DNA of 34,228 nucleotides from Desulfamplus sp. (GTDB lineage Bacteria > Desulfobacterota > Desulfobacteria > Desulfobacterales > Desulfobacteraceae). Made by a program: the position numbers and the translations under genes. Positions 9,796-18,635 of this stretch are shown piece by piece. The first letter of the stretch is position 1; the number at the start of each line of letters is the position of its first letter. The notes beneath the pieces were generated by a model that did not search any database, was not told where the DNA came from, and worked only from the letters and a program-made list of their open reading frames with translations. The stretch lies in NCBI GenBank assembly GCA_015232465.1, contig JADFZO010000029.1:1-34228 (forward strand), in the 5' to 3' direction.

Positions 9796-11307
9796 ATGAA
9801 TTTAAAATCTATTTTAATCAAGTTTAAATCTGCATTTGTGATCTTTATATCTATTACGTTTCTTAATCCCCTTTTTTTTGGCTCTTCTTCTACCAATTTA
9901 GCCTTTGCAATCTCAATATCCCAAGAAAGAGAGCTTGCAGTTGAGTTTATGGAGGCAATTGAGCGTCAAGGAAAAGTTATCAAAGACACAATGGTTCGCT
10001 CGTTGGTAACAGATATTGGAGAGCAGATTTTAGAGGCTGTTCCGCCTCAGCCGTTAAGATACTCTTTTTATGTGGTAGATGAGGAGCAGTTTAATGCTTT
10101 TGCTGGACCAGGTGCAAATATATTTGTCCACAGAGGTCTTATAACATCGCTTGATACCTTAGATGAGCTGGCTGGGATTATTGGGCATGAGATTGCACAC
10201 TCATCATGCAGACACATATCTGATATGGTTGATAGATCAAAAATAATGAGCATTGGCACTCTTGCTGGGATTCTTGCTGGCGTGCTTGTAGGATCGTCAG
10301 GCGGAGTTAGGGGAGGCTCTGATCTTGGGCAAGCCTTGATGGTTGGCTCTCTTGCTGCTGGTCAGACTGCTATGCTTGCATACAGCAGAGAGCATGAGAC
10401 TGAGGCAGACCAAAAGGGTCTTGTCTATCTTACACAATCTGGCTTTGACCCCAAGGGGCTTCTTACTGGTCTTGAGAAGATACGAAGCAGAGATTGGTTT
10501 GGAAGCGAGACTATTCCTGATTATCTTAAAACTCACCCTGGATCAACTGAAAGGATAGTCAATATTCAATCGTGGATTGAATCAAGAAAAGAGCAGGGCA
10601 AAAGTAAAAATGGTAAGGATTTACAAAAAAACTCAATTGATCTTTTTAGGTTTGAGATGGTCAAATATCGTCTTGCTGGAATGTATGGAGATCAAGATGA
10701 GAGCGAAAAGATGCTTTTAGCCACCTTATCAAAAGAGCCAAATAGTGCTCCTGCCCACTATGGCATGGCTCTTTTGATGGAGCGAAAAGATAGGGTTGAT
10801 GAATCAATAAAGCATCTTCAAAAGGCTCTTGAGATAAACCCGTTTGATCCTCATACTCTTGTGGCTATGGCTAAGATGAAAATAGTTAAAGGTGAGCATA
10901 AACAGGCAATTGAGATAATAGAGGGGCTTGGGACTCTTGAAGAGAAAGATGTTGAAGTTGAGGCTCTGTTTTATCTATCTAAAGCACAACTTGCTCTTGG
11001 AATGGGTGATGTTGCAGAAAAGGGGTTTGAAAAGGTTATTGATAAATATGGGGACTCTTTTCCTAAAGCCTACTACCATCTTGCAGCAATAAAGGGCAAA
11101 TCTGATAAAATAGGTAAAGATGCTGGAGGGTTATCCCACTACTATTTAGGTCTTTATTACTATGAGATGAAAAATCTAAAGGGTGCTAAATTTCACCTTA
11201 TCAAAAGCCTTGAGATGCTATCTGATGATGATAAAAAGCAGCACGCACACCTTATTCTTATGAAGAGCAAAATAAGAGAGTCAGAAGATAGACGAAGAGG
11301 CAGGTAG
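9796..11307 (+). CDS. Secreted M48-family zinc metalloprotease with C-terminal TPR repeats (BepA-like)
   Basis: This 503-residue protein has an N-terminal signal sequence (about 1-40) followed by a peptidase M48 domain. The zinc motif HEIAH is at 131-135, and the downstream ligand region SREHETEAD is near residues 198-205. The second half (about 285-480) is made of TPR-like helical repeats, for example APAHYGMALLMERKDRVDES. This arrangement is that of BepA/YfgC-type periplasmic proteases, which help outer-membrane protein assembly and remove misfolded proteins. The Shine-Dalgarno is ambiguous (GAGG only 1 nt before the ATG, AGGA 15 nt before), but the signal peptide supports this start. It lies 29 bp after the kinases and 5 bp before the cobyrinate synthase gene. 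Confidence 0.9.
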   Translation: MNLKSILIKFKSAFVIFISITFLNPLFFGSSSTNLAFAISISQERELAVEFMEAIERQGKVIKDTMVRSLVTDIGEQILEAVPPQPLRYSFYVVDEEQFNAFAGPGANIFVHRGLITSLDTLDELAGIIGHEIAHSSCRHISDMVDRSKIMSIGTLAGILAGVLVGSSGGVRGGSDLGQALMVGSLAAGQTAMLAYSREHETEADQKGLVYLTQSGFDPKGLLTGLEKIRSRDWFGSETIPDYLKTHPGSTERIVNIQSWIESRKEQGKSKNGKDLQKNSIDLFRFEMVKYRLAGMYGDQDESEKMLLATLSKEPNSAPAHYGMALLMERKDRVDESIKHLQKALEINPFDPHTLVAMAKMKIVKGEHKQAIEIIEGLGTLEEKDVEVEALFYLSKAQLALGMGDVAEKGFEKVIDKYGDSFPKAYYHLAAIKGKSDKIGKDAGGLSHYYLGLYYYEMKNLKGAKFHLIKSLEMLSDDDKKQHAHLILMKSKIRESEDRRRGR

Positions 11308-11312
11308 GATTT

Positions 11313-12794
11313 ATGAAAGGATTTGTAATTGCTGGAACTGGAAGCGGATCAGGCAAAACAACCATAACACTTGGAATTTTAGCCTATCTATTAAAACTTG
11401 GATACAAAGTTGCACCATTTAAGGTTGGACCTGATTTTATTGATCCTGGACACCACAGAGCATTGACAGGCAAAATTAGCCATAATCTTGACTCATGGAT
11501 GTTATCCAAAGAGGCAAATCAGAATATTTTTGCAAAAGGGTGTCAAGATGCTGATATAGCTGTTGTTGAAGGTGTTATGGGGCTTTTTGATGGTTATAGC
11601 GGAACATCAGAGGCTGGCTCAACTGCCCAAATGGCAAAGTGGTTAAGGCTTCCTGTGGTTCTTGTTGTTGATGCTAAAAGCATGGCAAGAAGTGCTGCGG
11701 CAGTTGTTAAGGGGTTTGAAAATTTTGATCCTGATGTTGAGTTTGCTGGGGTGATATTTAGTAAAACAGGCAGCAACAGACATTACAGCTATCTTAAAGA
11801 GGCTGTTGAGGCAAATTGTCGCATAAGATGTTTAGGACATCTGCCACGCACCCAAGAGATTGCAATGCCTGAACGCCATTTAGGACTTGTAACATCAGAT
11901 GAGTATAATATCAAATCTGATGTGGTATCTAAACTTATTGAGATGATCGATAAAAACAGCTCTATCAAAGCGATGGTTGAAAATCTGCCTTTTAAAAAAA
12001 CAGCTTCAACAATAAACTCTGACTCAAATTTAAAAGTAGATGCTGATTATGAGCTTTGCATTGCAGTTGCACGAGATAGTGCTTTTTGTTTTTACTATCA
12101 GGAGAATATTGAGGCTCTTAAAAGGTGCGGAGCAAAAATTGTTGAGTTTTCGCCAATATCATCGCCAAATTTGCCAACTAATACAAATGGCATATATTTA
12201 GGGGGTGGCTATCCTGAACTATTTGCACAGAAGTTGTCTGAAAATCGCACTCTGATCGATGAGATAGCTAAAAAGAGTCTGCAAGGTTTGCCAATTTATG
12301 CTGAGTGCGGAGGTTTTATGTATCTTTGCAAAGAGATTGCAGTGGTTACAGAGGAGAATATTTTAAATCAAAAAGCTGGTCTAAATATAGAGCCTTCTAA
12401 AAAAAGATACCCCATGGTCGGCACTTTTGCATTTTCTGCTGTAATGTCAAAAAAGATGAGATCACTTGGATACAGAGAGATAACTCTAACCCAAGATACA
12501 ATTCTCGGCAAAAAGGGTGAGGTTTTAAGGGGACATGAGTTTCACTACTCATCTATTGAAGATGAAGATATTACCTATAAAGAGACTCATAAAATTGAAG
12601 TTAGTAACGATAGTTTAAAGTTAAAACAGGTTTATCAGACAACAGCAAGAGACGGACAAAAGATAAATCTTAATGGTTATCAGATAAACAACACACTTGG
12701 AAGCTATCTTCATATCCATTTTGATAGCATGGGCAGCACTGCTGCTCAATCTTTTGTAGATGCTTGTAAAATGGCTCAAAGTTGCTGCTTATAG
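11313..12794 (+). CDS. cbiA: Cobyrinate a,c-diamide synthase (glutamine-hydrolysing)
   Basis: The enzyme amidates the a and c carboxylates of cobyrinic acid in cobalamin synthesis, using glutamine and ATP. The 493 residues match the CbiA/CobB length. An N-terminal dethiobiotin-synthetase-like domain carries the P-loop GTGSGSGKTT and KVGPDFIDPGHH. The C-terminal class I glutamine amidotransferase domain carries the nucleophile C332 in YAECGGFMYL and a late GSYLHIHF histidine motif. AGGA precedes the ATG. No other cobalamin gene lies in the window. Related enzymes act on hydrogenobyrinate or sirohydrochlorin, so the exact substrate is inferred. The last 6 bp overlap the end of the convergent tatC gene. 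Confidence 0.9.
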   Translation: MKGFVIAGTGSGSGKTTITLGILAYLLKLGYKVAPFKVGPDFIDPGHHRALTGKISHNLDSWMLSKEANQNIFAKGCQDADIAVVEGVMGLFDGYSGTSEAGSTAQMAKWLRLPVVLVVDAKSMARSAAAVVKGFENFDPDVEFAGVIFSKTGSNRHYSYLKEAVEANCRIRCLGHLPRTQEIAMPERHLGLVTSDEYNIKSDVVSKLIEMIDKNSSIKAMVENLPFKKTASTINSDSNLKVDADYELCIAVARDSAFCFYYQENIEALKRCGAKIVEFSPISSPNLPTNTNGIYLGGGYPELFAQKLSENRTLIDEIAKKSLQGLPIYAECGGFMYLCKEIAVVTEENILNQKAGLNIEPSKKRYPMVGTFAFSAVMSKKMRSLGYREITLTQDTILGKKGEVLRGHEFHYSSIEDEDITYKETHKIEVSNDSLKLKQVYQTTARDGQKINLNGYQINNTLGSYLHIHFDSMGSTAAQSFVDACKMAQSCCL

Positions 12795-13601
12795 CTCATC
12801 TTTTTCATCTTTTCCCTCATCTTTCTCTTTTTTCTCATAGCTATCATCATCATCTTGTGGGTCTTCTTGAGCATCGCCTTTTTTGCTAAAGAATTTTGCC
12901 CCAATAATGCTCAATTCGTATAATATCATAAGTGGTATAGCCATCATAATCTGGCTGACAACATCAGGCGGAGTTATAACTGCTGCTACTATAAAAATTA
13001 CTAATATTGCATACTTACGATTCTTTTTAAGAAAATCTACGGTAACAAGCCCCATTCGTGCCATTAAGGTAATTATCAGAGGTAGCTCAAATGAAAATCC
13101 AAATGCTAAGAGCATCTTTGAGGAAAAACTTAAATACTCTTTCATTGACGGCATTGCCTGTATGGTCTCTGACGAAAATCCGAGAAAAAATTGAAACGCG
13201 TAAGGAAACACAATAAAATATCCAAATGTTGAGCCAATCGCAAAAAAAATGACAGATAAAAATACTGCTGGAACAAGAAACTTTTTTTCTGTCCTATATA
13301 GACCTGGCGATATAAACATCCAAAACTCATAAAAAAGAACAGGGGTAGCCAGCACAACGCCAGCAAGCAGAGCCAACTTGATGTAGGTAAAAAAGGCTTC
13401 TGGAAGACCTGTAAATATCATTTTAGTATTGCCACCCATAGCCTTCACAAGAGGGGCATTAAGAATATCAAACAATTTTTCTTTAAATATGTAAGCAACA
13501 AGAAAGCCAGCTATAATTGCAACTGTGCAGCGGATCAACCTATCACGCAACTCAGAGAGATGTTCTGTAAATGGCAGTTTATCATCTTCGTTTTTGCTCA
13601 T
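12789..13601 (-). CDS. tatC: Twin-arginine translocase subunit TatC
   Basis: TatC is the six-helix inner-membrane core of the Tat pathway, which exports folded proteins and binds the twin-arginine signal peptide. The 270 residues show the family N-terminus with [13 protein letters not shown] and the conserved [13 protein letters not shown] segment, followed by multiple hydrophobic helices. The start overlaps the tatB stop in ATGA, indicating translational coupling. The last ~30 residues are almost entirely D, E and K, an unusually charged cytoplasmic tail. The stop codon lies inside the end of the convergent cbiA gene. Confidence 0.95.
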   Translation of the reverse strand: MSKNEDDKLPFTEHLSELRDRLIRCTVAIIAGFLVAYIFKEKLFDILNAPLVKAMGGNTKMIFTGLPEAFFTYIKLALLAGVVLATPVLFYEFWMFISPGLYRTEKKFLVPAVFLSVIFFAIGSTFGYFIVFPYAFQFFLGFSSETIQAMPSMKEYLSFSSKMLLAFGFSFELPLIITLMARMGLVTVDFLKKNRKYAILVIFIVAAVITPPDVVSQIMMAIPLMILYELSIIGAKFFSKKGDAQEDPQDDDDSYEKKEKDEGKDEKDEL

Positions 13602-14068
13602 TTTATCTCTTTGTCCTTATCTTGAATATCAGATGTTTTAACTTCTGATGAGGCTTTTTCAATATTTATTGGCTCTTTTTCTATCTTATCTTTTTCTATC
13701 TTTGATTCATTTGCTTTGTTAAGTGCCTGATTTATTTTATCTAATGGGTCTAATGGTTCTGAGTGCTCCTTGTTTGGTTTGGGATTTTCTACTGCTTTAT
13801 CTGTTGTTGACTCAACCACTGGATCAGCCTCTTTTTTTAGCGGATCAGAAAAGCTCTTAAGATCGTTTTTAATGCTCTTTACAGGATCATTAAAATCTTT
13901 AACTGTGCTCTCTAAATCAATAGAGCTTTTAAACTCATGGGCTGCTTTTTTAAACTCCCCAAGAGCACGCCCAAGAGATTTGGCAAGATCAGGCAGTTTT
14001 TTAGGTCCAATAACCATCAGAGCAATGGCTAAAATCAAAAGTATTTCAGGCATTCCTAAACCAAACAT
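13598..14068 (-). CDS. tatB: Sec-independent translocase protein TatB (TatA/B family)
   Basis: This 156-residue protein has the TatA/B plan: a short N-terminal membrane helix (about 6-22), a glycine-proline hinge ([20 protein letters not shown]), an amphipathic helix, and a long charged, disordered tail. Glutamate at position 8 (MFGLGMPE) is the TatB-type residue; TatA normally has glutamine. The protein is also long, which again favours TatB. It may serve both roles if no tatA exists elsewhere. AAGGAG lies 7 nt before the ATG. It is co-transcribed with tatC (4-bp overlap) and divergent from the CooC-like gene. Confidence 0.88.
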   Translation of the reverse strand: MFGLGMPEILLILAIALMVIGPKKLPDLAKSLGRALGEFKKAAHEFKSSIDLESTVKDFNDPVKSIKNDLKSFSDPLKKEADPVVESTTDKAVENPKPNKEHSEPLDPLDKINQALNKANESKIEKDKIEKEPINIEKASSEVKTSDIQDKDKEIK

Positions 14069-14190
14069 GATTAAACTCCTTAAAAAAAATTTTATATTAC
14101 GTTTATTTATTCAAGAGAAAAAGAGAGACTCTTTATAAATTATATGGCTGGTTTGGGCAAGTCTCTTTTACTCTCTTCTAATGACAAATT

Positions 14191-14211
14191 ATTTCAATAT
14201 AAAGTTGAAAT
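14191..14211. promoter_or_regulatory. Inverted repeat in the tatB/cooC divergent region, possible operator
   Basis: ATTTCAA and TTGAAAT form a perfect 7-bp inverted repeat with a 7-nt spacer. It sits in the middle of the 220-bp divergent gap and overlaps the candidate -35 box of the plus-strand promoter, a place where a repressor could act. No matching regulator is encoded in the window. Confidence 0.35.
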
Positions 14212-14233
14212 TAGCCATTTTATTAAGTAAACT
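14205..14233 (+). promoter_or_regulatory. Candidate promoter of the cooC-like gene
   Basis: TTGAAA (14205-14210) and TAAACT (14228-14233) are spaced by 17 bp, about 55 bp before the start codon. The -10 match is modest and the region is AT-rich, so this is a candidate only. On the opposite strand a TATAAT for tatB can be found, but it lacks a good -35 partner. Confidence 0.35.
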
Positions 14234-14288
14234 CCAATAAAATTGTTTTTTTTAAATAATCTTAAAAGTTGGAGCAAAAGCAGAAGAT

Positions 14289-15059
14289 ATGAGTAAAGTT
14301 ATTGCATTGGCAGGTAAAGGCGGAGTTGGTAAGACAACAGTTGGTTCTCTTGTGCTACGATATTTATCAAAAAATGGACTTGGTCCTGTGTTGGCTGTAG
14401 ATGCTGACCCAAACAGCAACTTGGGCGAAACATTAGGCATAGATGTAACCAAAACAGTTGGGGACATAAGAGAAGATTTTATGAAAGACCCACAGGGCGT
14501 GCCATCTGGCATGGATAAAATTGTCTATTTAGAGATGCTTATGAATCAGGTGGTTATTGAGCGAAAAGAGTTTGATCTGCTTGTGATGGGGCGTCAAGAG
14601 GGGCAAGGTTGCTACTGTATGGTCAACAATATCTTGAATCGCTTTACAGATGATCTTGAGAAGAACTATAAATTTCTTCTTGTTGACAATGAGGCTGGTA
14701 TGGAGCACTTAAGCCGCCGTACAAGCGGTAAAGTTGATATGTTGCTTCTTGTTAGCGACTACGCATTACGAGGATTAAGAGCTGTTGGCAGAATCTACGA
14801 GATGCTTGATAGCCTTAAACTTAGCGTCTCAAAAGTTGGACTTGTGGTAAATAGAGCCCCAATGGAGCTTGGGAAAACTTTTCTTGATGAGGCTGCAAGA
14901 ATTGGCGTAGAGGTTCTTTGCACACTTCCAAATGATGATAGGCTACTTGATTTTGATATGGAGCGAAAATCGCTTCTTGAGTTGCCTGATGATTCTGACG
15001 CAGTTGTTGCAATTGATGGTTTGATGGAAAAAATTTTTAAAATTATAAATGTAAAATAG
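14289..15059 (+). CDS. cooC: CooC-like nickel-insertion ATPase for CO dehydrogenase
   Basis: CooC/AcsF proteins are dimeric P-loop ATPases of the MinD/NifH (SIMIBI) class that help insert nickel into CO dehydrogenase or acetyl-CoA synthase. The 256 residues show the deviant Walker A GKGGVGKTT (9-17), VDADPNSNLGETLG, and a CxC motif at C108/C110 (GQGCYC), which binds metal at the dimer interface in characterised CooC. LLVDNEAGMEHLSRRTSGKV and RAVGRIYEML are further family blocks. No CODH/ACS structural gene is present here, so it works on an enzyme encoded elsewhere. It lies 19 bp upstream of acetate-CoA ligase, another acetyl-CoA gene. Confidence 0.88.
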   Translation: MSKVIALAGKGGVGKTTVGSLVLRYLSKNGLGPVLAVDADPNSNLGETLGIDVTKTVGDIREDFMKDPQGVPSGMDKIVYLEMLMNQVVIERKEFDLLVMGRQEGQGCYCMVNNILNRFTDDLEKNYKFLLVDNEAGMEHLSRRTSGKVDMLLLVSDYALRGLRAVGRIYEMLDSLKLSVSKVGLVVNRAPMELGKTFLDEAARIGVEVLCTLPNDDRLLDFDMERKSLLELPDDSDAVVAIDGLMEKIFKIINVK

Positions 15060-15078
15060 CTTAAAAACGGAGATAATA

Positions 15079-17202
15079 ATGGATAGACTTGACGCAATCT
15101 TTGCCCCTCAATCAATAGCTGTGCTCGGTGCATCGACTCAAAAGGGCAAGGTAGGGCATGACATATTTGCAAATATTTTGTATGGCGGTTATCAGGGGAC
15201 TCTTTATCCTGTCAACCCAACTGCAAAGTCAATTTTAAGTGTAAAGTGCTATAAAAGTATTACTGCTATTCCAGACCCTGTTGACCTTGCAATGTTAATT
15301 TTGCCCCCAAAGATTGCCCTTAGTGCTGTTGAAGAGTGTATCACAAAAGGGGTAAAGGGGATTGTTATTGTCTCTGCTGGATTTAAAGAGGTTGGCGGCG
15401 AGGGACTTGAGATTGAACATAAAATTCAGCAGATGTGCAAAGATGCAAAGATAAGACTCGTGGGTCCAAACTGCTTAGGCGTTATAAACCCCTCACCTTC
15501 TGTATCATTAAATGCAAGTTTTTCTAAAAGAATGCCAACTCACGGCAACATCTCTTTTATCTCCCAAAGCGGGGCACTCTGCACAGCAGTTCTTGATTTT
15601 GCTGCTGATAAGGGTTTTGGATTTTCAAAATTTATCTCTATTGGAAATAAGGCTGATGTAGATGAGCTTGATCTTTTAAGATATTACCACAAAGACCCAC
15701 ACACTGACGTTGTTATGATCTACATGGAGGAGCTATCTCGCCCTGCTAAGGAGTTTATCTCAGAGGTTAGGGAGATGACATCAGGGGTTAATCCAACACC
15801 AGTTGTTGTTATTAAATCTGGAACATCTGATGCTGGAGCTGCTGCTGCTGCTTCACACACTGGTTCTCTTGCTGGCTCTGATACAATATATGATGCAATC
15901 TTTGAGCAGTCTGGAATTATTAGATGCCGCACAGTCAACGAGCTGTTTGATTATGCTCAGGCAATTGCATCTAAAAAAGTTCCTAAAGGCGACAAAATCG
16001 CTATTGTTACCAATGCAGGTGGTCCGGGTATCATTGCTACTGATATGAGTGAACACTCAGGGCTTAAACTTGCAAAATTCTCTGATGAGACAGTGCGCGA
16101 GCTTCACAAATATCTGCCTCCAACAGCCAATTTTCACAACCCTGTTGATGTTATTGGAGATGCAGCACGAGATCGATATGAGAACACCTTAGGGACAGTT
16201 ATAAGCGATTCTGGAGTTGATAGCGTTCTGATTATTTTAACCCCTCAATCAATGACAGATGCAATGGGGACAGCAGAGGCAATTGTAAGTATTGCAAAAA
16301 AATCTGTAAAACCGATTGTGTGTGCATTTATGGGGGTTGTTGATGTTTCAGATGGTGTAAAACTTCTTCAGCAGAATAATGTCCCTGTTTATCAATTTCC
16401 AGAGAGTGCAGCCCGTGCACTTGGAGCTTTATATGCCCAGCAAAAGTGGTTATCTCGTGAGATTCGTCCGCAATATCGACTTGAGTTTGACAAAGAGAAG
16501 GCAGAAACGATAATCAAACAGCACCTTGATAATGGTAACTACATACTTGATGAGTTAGATGGCAGCGAGCTTTTAAAGTGTTATGGATTTAAAACACTTG
16601 AGATGGAGATTGCAACAACTTCAGAGCAGGCTGTCGCTATTGCAAATCGCATTGGATACCCTGTTGCTATGAAGATTGTATCTCCTCAAATTCTTCACAA
16701 ATCTGACGCTGGAGGGGTTAAGGTTGGAATTGACAATGACGCTGATGTAACATCAACATTTGAAAGAATTATGAAGTCTGCTATTGATTATAATCCATCT
16801 GCTGAACTTAAAGGGGTGCTTATTCAGAAGATGTCAGCATCAGGCAAAGAGGTTATTTTAGGTGTGAGTCGCCACCCTGGATTTGGACATGCTGTGATGT
16901 TTGGGCTTGGCGGTATCTTTGTTGAGATTTATAAAGATGTTGTTTTTAGAATGGCTCCAATGGGTAGAAATGTTGTGCGAAGAATGGTCAAGAGCATTAA
17001 AGGCTATCCAATTCTTGCAGGTTTCAGAGGTGAGCCTCAAGCTGATATTGAAATGCTTGAAAAGAACCTTGTTAGCCTTAGGGCTATGGTTGATCACTTT
17101 CCAATAATAAAGGAGCTTGATATAAATCCTCTTTTTGTTCACAAAGATAAAGAGGGCACAACTGTTGCTGATATTATTATTAAGTTAGAACCTATTGATT
17201 AA
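15079..17202 (+). CDS. Acetate-CoA ligase (ADP-forming), fused alpha-beta subunits
   Basis: This 707-residue enzyme interconverts acyl-CoA, ADP and phosphate with acid, CoA and ATP, conserving energy by substrate-level phosphorylation. Residues 1 to about 140 are the CoA-binding fold (SIAVLGASTQKGKVG, LVGPNCLGVINP). The middle domains include the phosphohistidine H260 in ASHTGSLAGSD. The last ~220 residues are the ATP-grasp beta part (GYPVAMKIVSPQILHKSDAGG; ELDINPLFV). Fused alpha-beta forms of about 700 residues are common. The substrate could be acetate or another short acid. GGAG stands a few bases before the ATG. The close link to the CooC-like gene suggests acetyl-CoA metabolism. Some proteins of this shape are protein acetyltransferases, but those carry an added GNAT domain that is absent here. 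Confidence 0.9.
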   Translation: MDRLDAIFAPQSIAVLGASTQKGKVGHDIFANILYGGYQGTLYPVNPTAKSILSVKCYKSITAIPDPVDLAMLILPPKIALSAVEECITKGVKGIVIVSAGFKEVGGEGLEIEHKIQQMCKDAKIRLVGPNCLGVINPSPSVSLNASFSKRMPTHGNISFISQSGALCTAVLDFAADKGFGFSKFISIGNKADVDELDLLRYYHKDPHTDVVMIYMEELSRPAKEFISEVREMTSGVNPTPVVVIKSGTSDAGAAAAASHTGSLAGSDTIYDAIFEQSGIIRCRTVNELFDYAQAIASKKVPKGDKIAIVTNAGGPGIIATDMSEHSGLKLAKFSDETVRELHKYLPPTANFHNPVDVIGDAARDRYENTLGTVISDSGVDSVLIILTPQSMTDAMGTAEAIVSIAKKSVKPIVCAFMGVVDVSDGVKLLQQNNVPVYQFPESAARALGALYAQQKWLSREIRPQYRLEFDKEKAETIIKQHLDNGNYILDELDGSELLKCYGFKTLEMEIATTSEQAVAIANRIGYPVAMKIVSPQILHKSDAGGVKVGIDNDADVTSTFERIMKSAIDYNPSAELKGVLIQKMSASGKEVILGVSRHPGFGHAVMFGLGGIFVEIYKDVVFRMAPMGRNVVRRMVKSIKGYPILAGFRGEPQADIEMLEKNLVSLRAMVDHFPIIKELDINPLFVHKDKEGTTVADIIIKLEPID

Positions 17203-17254
17203 AGATAGCCCAAAGAAAGCTTTTATTAACCAACATAATGGAGATTAAGGTAAA

Positions 17255-17572
17255 ATGGCTCAAGGAAAAGATTTTATAATGAAAGAGAGTTACACTTCAG
17301 ATGAAGAGCGTAACAACAGAAGGCTTCCAGATGTCGATTTCTCAACATTTATAATATCGCTTTATTCATCTGCTCTTGTGCAACTTGGTGAGATTCCTGA
17401 TCATCAAACTGGTTTAATAACAAAAGACCTTTGCATAGCCAAACAGACCATTGATACTATCTCTATGCTGGAGAGAAAGACTCTTGGCAATCTTGCCTTA
17501 GAAGAGGATAAACTTATGAAGAGCCTTTTGCACGAGTTAAGAATGACCTATGTGAAGGTAAGATGCTTATAA
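17255..17572 (+). CDS. DUF1844 family protein
   Basis: This 105-residue soluble protein has the DUF1844 (PF08899) pattern: VDFSTFIISLYSSALVQLGE, then KQTIDTISMLERKTLGNL and a terminal LLHELRMTYVKVR. The family's function is unknown to me; it often lies beside housekeeping genes in deltaproteobacteria. The ATG is preceded by TAAGG at short spacing. Its last 10 bp overlap the start of ispE, so the two are translationally coupled. Confidence 0.82.
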   Translation: MAQGKDFIMKESYTSDEERNNRRLPDVDFSTFIISLYSSALVQLGEIPDHQTGLITKDLCIAKQTIDTISMLERKTLGNLALEEDKLMKSLLHELRMTYVKVRCL

Positions 17573-18513
17573 AATCTCATGCAAAGATAAATCTTTTTCT
17601 CTATGTTACTGGCAAAAGAGATGATGGTTATCACGATCTATTTAGCTTAATGGCTTGCATTGATCTACATGATGAGATTGAGATAATTTTTGATAACTCT
17701 TTCGTATTATCAGAAAAGCCGCCTAAAATAGAGGTAAGATGCGACAATCTTGAGGTTCCACAAGATGAGTCTAACATTACATTTAAGGCAGTAAAGCTCT
17801 TTAATAGTAGCATGTTGGCTATTGGCAAAAATGATTTAAGGGGTGTGGGTATCTATATTAAAAAAAAGATACCATTAGGAGCTGGGCTTGGTGGAGGCAG
17901 TAGCAATGCAGCAGCAGTTTTAAAAGCTATGAATCAATTTTATGGGTTCCCATTTTCAGACCCTCAATTGATTGAGATGGGTTCTCAACTTGGTGCTGAT
18001 GTCCCATTTTTTATTCTTGGAGGAGCTGCAATAGCAGAAGGGGTTGGTGAGAGATTATCGCCCCTGCCTCTGTTGGATATATTAGATAAAAAAAATATCT
18101 ATATTTTGCTTTTTTATCCAGCATTGGTAGCATCTACAGGCAATGTATATAAAAATCTTGATTTGGCATTGACAAAATCTGTTAAATCTAATAATAAGTG
18201 CCTCCTAAAAAGATTTGAGATTAAAAACATCAAATCTTATCAAGGCATAGATATAATTAAGGGCTTGATGCACAACGATCTTGAATCTTCTGCATCGCAC
18301 TTTTATCCTGAAATTGGATTGTTCAGACAAGAGTTAGTTGATTATCTTCCAAAGTCTGAGTTTTTAGAACAAAAAGTTATGATGACAGGAAGTGGCTCAA
18401 CTTTTTTCTCGCTTTTTTCTGATTTTGAAAAAGCTCAACGCTGTTTCAATGAACTTTCCTCAAAATGGAGGTTTACTAAAAGAGAGATTTTTTTGACCTC
18501 CTTTGCAAAATGA
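17563..18513 (+). CDS. ispE: 4-diphosphocytidyl-2-C-methyl-D-erythritol kinase
   Basis: IspE phosphorylates CDP-methylerythritol in the MEP isoprenoid pathway. It is a GHMP kinase of the usual size (316 residues), with the N-terminal SHAKINLFLYVTGKRDDGYH, the GHMP ATP loop PLGAGLGGGSSNAAAVL (about 104-120), GADVPFFILGGAA, and a C-terminal MMTGSGSTFFSLF. The ATG lies inside the end of the DUF1844 gene, with GAAGG just upstream. A tRNA-Gln gene follows 15 bp after the stop and was probably transcribed with it. The order ispE-tRNA-prs-rplY-pth is conserved in related bacteria. Confidence 0.95.
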   Translation: MLIKSHAKINLFLYVTGKRDDGYHDLFSLMACIDLHDEIEIIFDNSFVLSEKPPKIEVRCDNLEVPQDESNITFKAVKLFNSSMLAIGKNDLRGVGIYIKKKIPLGAGLGGGSSNAAAVLKAMNQFYGFPFSDPQLIEMGSQLGADVPFFILGGAAIAEGVGERLSPLPLLDILDKKNIYILLFYPALVASTGNVYKNLDLALTKSVKSNNKCLLKRFEIKNIKSYQGIDIIKGLMHNDLESSASHFYPEIGLFRQELVDYLPKSEFLEQKVMMTGSGSTFFSLFSDFEKAQRCFNELSSKWRFTKREIFLTSFAK

Positions 18514-18528
18514 ACATTTTTTAAATAT

Positions 18529-18603
18529 TGGGGCGTCGTCAAGCGGTAAGACACAGGATTTTGATTCCTGCATTCGGAGGTTCGAATCCTCCCGCCCCAG
18601 CCA
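18529..18603 (+). tRNA. tRNA-Gln (anticodon UUG)
   Basis: A full cloverleaf is visible: acceptor TGGGGCG/CGCCCCA, G73 and encoded CCA, anticodon stem CAGGA/TCCTG with loop TTTTGAT (anticodon TTG), and T-arm GGTTCGAATCC. It lies between ispE and prs with no obvious terminator, so it is likely processed from a longer transcript. With the CUG isoacceptor at 457-530, the window carries glutamine tRNAs for both codons. Confidence 0.96.
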
Positions 18604-18635
18604 ACAAAACATGAGTATTAAATTAGAGAGTTCTT

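Noticed and set aside
14100-14180. Inverted repeat AGAGACT / AGTCTCT in the tatB leader
   Set aside because: The arms are short, purine/pyrimidine biased and over 30 nt apart; likely chance.
18493-18521. Promoter directly before tRNA-Gln(UUG)
   Set aside because: TTGACC at 18493 has no acceptable -10 box at 16-18 bp; the tRNA is more likely part of the ispE transcript.
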